From NCBI GenBank assembly GCA_947446625.1, contig CANFIE010000119.1, positions 1-9,698 of the forward strand: 9,698 nt of DNA. Direction: 5' to 3'. Source of the stretch: Acetobacteraceae bacterium. GTDB lineage: Bacteria; Pseudomonadota; Alphaproteobacteria; Acetobacterales; Acetobacteraceae. Position 1 is the stretch's first letter, and each line of letters opens with the position of its first letter. A program made the position numbers and the translations under genes. Below are positions 6,235 through 9,698 of the stretch, in pieces. The notes beneath the pieces are model-generated. The model saw nothing but the letters and a program-made list of their open reading frames with translations. It did not search any database and was not told the DNA's origin.

Positions 6235-7029
6235 ATGGCCTTCCTTGCTGCGCTGCTGATGGGGGTGATCGAGGGGCTGACCGAGTTCCTGCCGATCTCC
6301 TCCACCGGGCACCTGATTCTGCTTGGCGACCTGATCGGGTTTCGCGGGCCGCCCGGCAAGGTGTTTGAGATTTCCATCCAGTTGGGCGCCATATTGGCGG
6401 TCATCATCATCTACTGGCGCAAGCTGCTGGACCTGGCGCTGCATTGCTGGCGGCCCGGACTGCAGCGCTACTACGTGATGAACCTGGGCCTGGCCTTTCT
6501 GCCGGCCATGGTGCTGGGCGCCAGCCTGCACAAGCTGATCACTGATGTGCTGTTCAGCCCCTGGGTGGTCAGCATTGCGCTGATCCTGGGCGGCATCGCC
6601 ATCATCCTGATCGAGCGGAAGCGGCCGGAGCCGACCATCCATTCGGTGCCTGAGATGGGGCCGCTGGCGGCGCTGCTGGTGGGGTTTGGCCAGGCGCTGG
6701 CGATGATCCCGGGCACCTCGCGCTCGGGCGCCACCATCATCACCGCGCTGCTGATCGGCGTGGACCGCAAGGTGGCGGCGGAGTTCAGCTTCATATTGGC
6801 CATTCCCACCATGCTGGCGGCCACGGCCTACAGCCTGTTCAAGGCGCGGGCGGATTTGGCCCTGAGCGGGGTGGGGCAGATCATCATTGGCTTCGCGGCG
6901 GCCTTTGCCGTGGCGTTTTTGGTGGTGCGCTGGCTGATCGGCGTGGTGGGGCGGATAGGGTTTACCCCGTTTGGCTGGTACCGCATTGGGCTGGGGCTGC
7001 TGATGCTGGCCGTGCTGGTGCTGCGCTGA
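6235..7029 (+). CDS. uppP: Undecaprenyl-diphosphatase (BacA/UppP)
   Basis: A 264-residue integral membrane enzyme that dephosphorylates undecaprenyl diphosphate to the monophosphate, regenerating the lipid carrier for peptidoglycan and other wall polymers; overproduction gives bacitracin resistance. Both family motifs are intact: EGLTEFLPISSTGHLIL (13-29) with Glu13, Glu17 and His26, and PGTSRSGAT (159-167) with Ser162, Arg163 and Thr167, matching the catalytic residues known from the E. coli enzyme. Length and hydrophobic profile are normal. The ATG at 6235 begins three bases after the TRAP binding-protein stop and has no good ribosome binding site, so translational coupling is likely. The next genes follow closely. 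Confidence 0.97.
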   Translation: MAFLAALLMGVIEGLTEFLPISSTGHLILLGDLIGFRGPPGKVFEISIQLGAILAVIIIYWRKLLDLALHCWRPGLQRYYVMNLGLAFLPAMVLGASLHKLITDVLFSPWVVSIALILGGIAIILIERKRPEPTIHSVPEMGPLAALLVGFGQALAMIPGTSRSGATIITALLIGVDRKVAAEFSFILAIPTMLAATAYSLFKARADLALSGVGQIIIGFAAAFAVAFLVVRWLIGVVGRIGFTPFGWYRIGLGLLMLAVLVLR

Positions 7030-7097
7030 GCATGAAACACTTGCTTCACCGGGGCGGGGTCAGCATGGTCTGGCCGATGATCACTGGATTCGCCCCG

Positions 7098-7412
7098 ATG
7101 CCGCGCCTAGCCCTGCTTGCCACCCTGCTGGTGCTGCTGGCCGCCCCGGCGGGTGCGCAGAACTGGCCGACGGAAACCAGCGTGAACAATGACGCCATTG
7201 GCGGCGCCTTCAGCCGTATGGACCGGCTGGGCGCCTACCCGGTGCAGCGTGAGGTGGGCCAGGAGCGGCGCGAGCGCATTACCGGCTGGCTGGGCGGCGT
7301 GCAGGAATGGGTTGAGGAGCGTGCCGACATGGTGGGCGACCGCGACCGCGAGGCTACCGGCTATTACCAGTTGCGCCGGTCGTGGGAGCGCGAGTGGAAC
7401 CTGAACCGCTAA
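7098..7412 (+). CDS. Small secreted protein of unknown function
   Basis: I do not recognise this family. The ATG at 7098 gives 104 residues with a clean Sec signal peptide: MPRLALLATLLVLLAAPAGA with cleavage after AGA at about residue 20. The mature part of about 84 residues is strongly charged, has no cysteine, and contains five tryptophans (NWP, GWL, EWV, SWE, EWN). It is probably a small, largely helical periplasmic protein. In-frame ATGs at 7032 and 7065 would add 22 or 11 residues, but that stretch uses codons unlike its neighbours (TTG, CTT, ACT, GGA), so 7098 is preferred; coupling to the uppP stop at 7029 keeps 7032 possible. It lies between uppP and GDPD, whose start overlaps its end. 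Confidence 0.7.
   Translation: MPRLALLATLLVLLAAPAGAQNWPTETSVNNDAIGGAFSRMDRLGAYPVQREVGQERRERITGWLGGVQEWVEERADMVGDRDREATGYYQLRRSWEREWNLNR
7384..7388 (+). promoter_or_regulatory. Ribosome binding site deciding the GDPD start
   Basis: GGGAG lies five bases before the GTG at 7394. It is inside the end of the preceding gene and favours 7394 over the in-frame GTG at 7382. Confidence 0.5.
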
Positions 7413-8146
7413 GGCCGAAGCTGGCCGCCCATCGGGGCGGCGCCTTCCTGTGGCCCGAGAACTCCCTGCCCGCCATTGCCGGGGCGCTGCGCCTGCCGAT
7501 TGAGCAGGTGGAGATAGACATTCACGCCGCCGCCGATGGTGACCCCATTGTGGTGCATGACGCCACGCTGGACCGCACCACGGTGGCTCGCGGGCCGGTG
7601 CGGGCGCGCAGTGGGGCTGAGTTACGCGCCACGCGGATAAAGGGGGCCGAGGGCGCCACCCTGCCGGGGCTGGACGATGTGTGCCGCCTGCTGGCCCCCA
7701 CCACCCAGGACTTGCGGCTGGAGCTGAAATGCGACGTGGAGGGCCGGCCCTATCCCGGGCTGGTGGCGCGGGCCGTGGCGGTGCTGGATGCCTTTGGCCT
7801 GCGCGGCCGTACCTGGCTGATGAGCTTCGAGCCGCTGACCCTGGTTGAAGCGGCGCCGCTGGGCGGCTTTGCCGGGCTGGTGCTGCTGCTGGAAAGCCGG
7901 CCCTGGCGTGGCCTGGGCCTGCCTGGCGCGGTGGCGCTGGCGCGGCATTGCGGCGCGCATGAGATTGGCCTGGGCCTGGGCGAGATGGCGCCCGGCCTGC
8001 CTGCCGCGCTGCGGGCCGCCGGCCTGGGCAGCAGCGTATGGGGCGCTAATGACTCGGCCGGGCTGCGCCAGGCGCTGACGCTTGGATTGGATGCGGTAAC
8101 AACCGATGACCCGATGCTGGCCGCCGCTATGCGCGCTGGGTCTTAA
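7394..8146 (+). CDS. Glycerophosphodiester phosphodiesterase (UgpQ-like, cytoplasmic)
   Basis: A 250-residue enzyme of the GDPD TIM-barrel family, which hydrolyses glycerophosphodiesters to an alcohol and sn-glycerol 3-phosphate. The catalytic signature is clear: AAHRGG (His13-Arg14), PENS (21-24), EIDIH with Glu40 and Asp42 as metal ligands, and VVHDATLDRTT with His55 as the second catalytic histidine. LRLELKCD holds the later metal-binding glutamate, and VTTDDP near the C-terminus is the usual final strand. There is no signal peptide, so it is cytoplasmic like UgpQ. The GTG at 7394 was chosen for its ribosome binding site; GTG at 7382 would add four residues. It overlaps the preceding secreted-protein gene by 19 bases, implying one transcript. 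I cannot distinguish UgpQ from paralogues without the ugp transporter genes. Confidence 0.93.
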   Translation: MEPEPLRPKLAAHRGGAFLWPENSLPAIAGALRLPIEQVEIDIHAAADGDPIVVHDATLDRTTVARGPVRARSGAELRATRIKGAEGATLPGLDDVCRLLAPTTQDLRLELKCDVEGRPYPGLVARAVAVLDAFGLRGRTWLMSFEPLTLVEAAPLGGFAGLVLLLESRPWRGLGLPGAVALARHCGAHEIGLGLGEMAPGLPAALRAAGLGSSVWGANDSAGLRQALTLGLDAVTTDDPMLAAAMRAGS

Positions 8147-8200
8147 CGTTCATTATCCAAATACTTGGCGCGGCACATCTTGCGTGCCACTCCAGTTCCA

Positions 8201-8219
8201 GCGCCCGCCCGGGCGTGTT
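8201..8219 (+). terminator. Short hairpin before the lipoprotein gene, weak terminator candidate
   Basis: CGCCC at 8202-8206 pairs with GGGCG at 8211-8215 over a GCCC loop, followed by TGTTT. It could end the uppP-GDPD transcript, but the T tract is poor and the stem is only five base pairs. It lies in the 91-base gap between GDPD and the lipoprotein, which begins with an AT-rich patch (about 8143-8166) where a promoter might lie; I could not fix -35/-10 boxes. Confidence 0.3.
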
Positions 8220-8237
8220 TGCCCAAAGGAAGAACCC

Positions 8238-8666
8238 ATGTCGCTTCGCGCCCTTGCGCTGACTTTCCCGGCCTTCGCCCTGCTGGCGGGTTGCTCCCTG
8301 ATCGAGCCCGAGCCGGTTGTGGCGCAGCCCGCCCCGGCCGCCCCGGTGGCCGCGCCCGCCCCGGCGCCGGTGGCCGCGCCCACCACCTTCGACGGCCGCT
8401 TTGCTGGCCATCTGGCCGGGGTGCGTGACGTGGCCAAGCGTTGCCGCGCCGTTTCCCTGCCGGCGCATGCCGTGGTGCAGGCTGGCCGCGTTACGCTGCG
8501 CCAGGGCCGCACCGCGCCGCTGCACGCCACGCTGAACGCCCAGGGCCAGGGCAGCCTGACCGGCGAAGGCGCCAGCGGCACCCTGCGCGCCACGCCGACG
8601 GCGCTGGCCGGGCAGATCACCCGCGGCAACTGCACCTTCAACGTGGTGCTGCGCAAGCGCCGCTGA
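8238..8666 (+). CDS. Small lipoprotein with Ala/Pro-rich spacer, function unknown
   Basis: A 142-residue protein with a lipoprotein signal: MSLRALALTFPAFALLAGC, where LAGC is the lipobox and Cys19 the lipidated residue. Residues 22-50 are an Ala/Pro/Val spacer encoded partly by a short direct repeat; such linkers hold a domain away from the membrane. The remaining domain of about 90 residues begins FDGRFAG and looks like a small beta-rich fold with alternating short strands (VTLRQGRTAPLHATLN, GQGSLTGEGASGTLRA). Two cysteines, 69 and 132, near its two ends could form a disulfide. I do not recognise a named family. AGGAAG at 8227-8232 precedes the ATG by five bases. It stands alone, ending in a hairpin terminator shared with convergent scoB. 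Confidence 0.82.
   Translation: MSLRALALTFPAFALLAGCSLIEPEPVVAQPAPAAPVAAPAPAPVAAPTTFDGRFAGHLAGVRDVAKRCRAVSLPAHAVVQAGRVTLRQGRTAPLHATLNAQGQGSLTGEGASGTLRATPTALAGQITRGNCTFNVVLRKRR
8343..8381 (+). repeat. 15-bp direct repeat inside the lipoprotein spacer
   Basis: CCGGTGGCCGCGCCC occurs at 8343-8357 and again at 8367-8381, a 24-base offset that is in frame. Each copy encodes PVAAP in the Ala/Pro-rich linker. Such in-frame repeats could let the spacer change length by slippage. Confidence 0.7.
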
Positions 8667-8670
8667 GCCA

Positions 8671-8705
8671 AAGGAGCTGGGTGCTGCAGGCAGCACCCAG
8701 CCTTT
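8671..8705. terminator. Hairpin terminator between convergent lipoprotein and scoB genes
   Basis: CTGGGTGCTG (8677-8686) pairs perfectly with CAGCACCCAG (8691-8700) over a CAGG loop. The flanking AAGG/CCTT bases extend the stem past a bulged A. It lies between the two facing stop codons. The + strand T tract (CCTTTGCTT) is modest, and the - strand side reads CTCCTTTGG, so it may serve both directions with moderate efficiency. Confidence 0.65.
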
Positions 8706-8717
8706 GCTTCGCGCTGG

Positions 8718-9365
8718 TCAGTTCTTCAGCGCCACGGTGAACTCGGCCTCGGTCTTGGCCTTCACCTCGTCCAGCGTCACGCCGTCGGCCAGTTCAATCA
8801 GTCGCACGGCGGTTGGCCCGCGCCGGGCCAGCTCAAACACCGCCAACTCGGTGATCACCATATCCACCACGCGCTTGCCGGTCAGCGGCAGGGCGCATTC
8901 CTTCAGCAGCTTGGGCTTGCCGCCGGCGGTGTGCTCCATGAGCACGATCACCTTCTTCACGCCGGCCACCAGGTCCATGGCGCCGCCCATGCCCTTCACC
9001 ATCTTGCCCGGGATCATCCAATTGGCCAGGTCGCCATTCGCGGCCACCTGCAAGGCGCCGAGGATGGAGAGGTCGATATGGCCGCCACGAATCATGGCGA
9101 AGCTGTCGGCGCTGCTGAAATAGCTGCTGGTGGGCAGGGCGGTGATGGTCTGCTTGCCGGCATTGATCAGGTCGGGGTCTTCCGAACCCTCATACGGAAA
9201 CGGGCCAAGGCCCAGCATGCCGTTTTCGGATTGCAGCTGCACGTTGATGCCGGCGGGCACGTGGTTGGCCACCAGCGTCGGAATGCCGATGCCGAGGTTC
9301 ACGTAGAAGCCGTCCTGCAGTTCAAGCGCGGCGCGATGCGCCATCTGGTCGCGGTTCCAGGCCAT
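8718..9365 (-). CDS. scoB: 3-oxoacid CoA-transferase subunit B
   Basis: A 215-residue beta subunit of the class I CoA-transferase that moves CoA from succinyl-CoA to acetoacetate or a similar 3-oxoacid, for ketone-body or 3-hydroxybutyrate use. Family features are VNLGIGIPTLVANHVP near the N-terminus, the catalytic Glu47 in QSENGMLGLGPFP, GGHIDLSILGALQV in the middle, and IPGKMVKGMGGAMDLVAGVKKVIVLMEHT. Length is normal. The ATG at 9365 is preceded by GAGGAG, and the gap to the upstream scoA stop is 12 bases, so the two subunits are co-translated. Relatives with the same fold (AtoA, PcaJ/CatJ) act on acetoacetate or 3-oxoadipate; the sequence resembles ScoB most, but the acceptor substrate is inferred. 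Confidence 0.93.
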   Translation of the reverse strand: MAWNRDQMAHRAALELQDGFYVNLGIGIPTLVANHVPAGINVQLQSENGMLGLGPFPYEGSEDPDLINAGKQTITALPTSSYFSSADSFAMIRGGHIDLSILGALQVAANGDLANWMIPGKMVKGMGGAMDLVAGVKKVIVLMEHTAGGKPKLLKECALPLTGKRVVDMVITELAVFELARRGPTAVRLIELADGVTLDEVKAKTEAEFTVALKN

Positions 9366-9377
9366 GGTCGGCGCTCC

Positions 9378-9698
9378 TCAGGTGGTTTCAAGCTTGCGCA
9401 CGGTGCGCTGCTCGATGCGTTTCTCGAACCCGACAGGGCATTGCAGGATGCGCTTCACGTAGATGCCGGGGGTGATGATGTGGTCGCCATCAATCTCACC
9501 GGCCGGCACCAGGTGTTCCACCTGCGCCACGGTGATCTTGGCGGCGGTGGCCATCATCGGGTTGAAGTTCCGCGCGGTCTTTCGATAGACGAGGTTGCCT
9601 TCGGTATCGCCCATCCAGGCGTGTACCAGGGCAAGGTCGGCGACGATGCCGCGTTCCATGATGTAGGTCTCGCCGTCGAATTCCATCGTCGGCTTGCC
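9378..9698 (-). CDS. scoA: 3-oxoacid CoA-transferase subunit A, C-terminal part (5' end outside window)
   Basis: The last 106 or so residues of the alpha subunit that pairs with the downstream ScoB. The frame is open to the window edge, reading GKPT before the internal methionine at 9686, so the gene starts beyond the right end. The segments ADLALVHAWMGDTEGNLVYR and KTARNFNPMMATAAKITVAQVEHLV are the conserved core of the subunit's second half, and YVKRILQCP is the usual region near the end. The N-terminal CoA-binding glycine motif is not in view. The stop TGA at 9378-9380 is 12 bases upstream of scoB. The promoter of the pair lies outside the window. Confidence 0.92.
   Translation of the reverse strand, partial: GKPTMEFDGETYIMERGIVADLALVHAWMGDTEGNLVYRKTARNFNPMMATAAKITVAQVEHLVPAGEIDGDHIITPGIYVKRILQCPVGFEKRIEQRTVRKLETT

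Noticed and set aside
5089..6642. 517-codon open frame on the - strand across the TRAP binding protein and uppP
   Set aside because: Same type of high-G+C shadow; both sense genes have intact conserved motifs and the antisense product is Gln/His/Gly-rich without domains.
8127..8696. Long - strand open frames antisense to the lipoprotein
   Set aside because: The sense strand has a good ribosome binding site, signal peptide and lipobox; the antisense translations are Gly/Arg/Ala-rich repeats from the Ala/Pro-coding spacer.
1..9698. CRISPR array, tRNA/rRNA, insertion sequence, toxin-antitoxin or defence genes
   Set aside because: No regularly spaced repeats, no cloverleaf-like sequence, no transposase or known defence motif was seen by reading; every gene except the two small exported ones fits a recognised family.

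Overview
The window reads as ordinary chromosomal sequence from a high-G+C (roughly two-thirds G+C by eye) alphaproteobacterium. The protein types and local gene order (metZ next to apaG, an alphaproteobacterial-length ahcY, an orphan TRAP-type binding protein, many Ala/Gly-rich exported proteins) fit an Acetobacteraceae/Rhodospirillales member best, but that placement is inference. Coding density is high. I see no tRNA, rRNA, insertion sequence, phage gene, CRISPR array or recombination scar.

Layout. On the + strand, positions 1-2223 hold the 3' end of metZ (O-succinylhomoserine sulfhydrylase), a LysE/RhtB exporter, apaG, and folE (GTP cyclohydrolase I). A HAD-family dehalogenase-like gene on the - strand (2220-2840) meets folE tail to tail, with the two stop codons overlapping. 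It diverges from ahcY (adenosylhomocysteinase, 2957-4351). An AT-rich 20-bp inverted repeat (2861-2880) in the HAD/ahcY intergenic region resembles an ArsR/SahR-type operator. ahcY ends in a strong intrinsic terminator (4376-4415). A DUF1275 (YoaK-like) membrane protein on the - strand (4420-5049) diverges from a tightly packed + strand run: a Tat-exported TRAP-type binding protein, uppP (undecaprenyl-diphosphatase), a small secreted protein of unknown function, and a glycerophosphodiester phosphodiesterase (to 8146). A separate small lipoprotein follows (8238-8666). It converges, across a hairpin terminator, on scoB-scoA (- strand, 8718 to the window end), the two subunits of a 3-oxoacid CoA-transferase.

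How the genes may work together. metZ makes homocysteine, the precursor of methionine, and ahcY returns S-adenosylhomocysteine to homocysteine, so the left half is biased to the methionine/SAM cycle. The candidate operator would fit SAH-responsive control of ahcY and possibly of the HAD gene. The uppP-secreted protein-GDPD run has an envelope and lipid flavour: lipid-carrier recycling and phospholipid head-group turnover. The CoA-transferase pair serves ketone-body/acetoacetate (3-oxoacid) use.

I looked for an undescribed multi-gene system and found no convincing one. The items most worth a second look are the palindrome between the HAD gene and ahcY, the HAD protein's altered motif I, the TRAP binding protein without membrane subunits that is coupled to uppP, and the two small exported proteins of unknown function.
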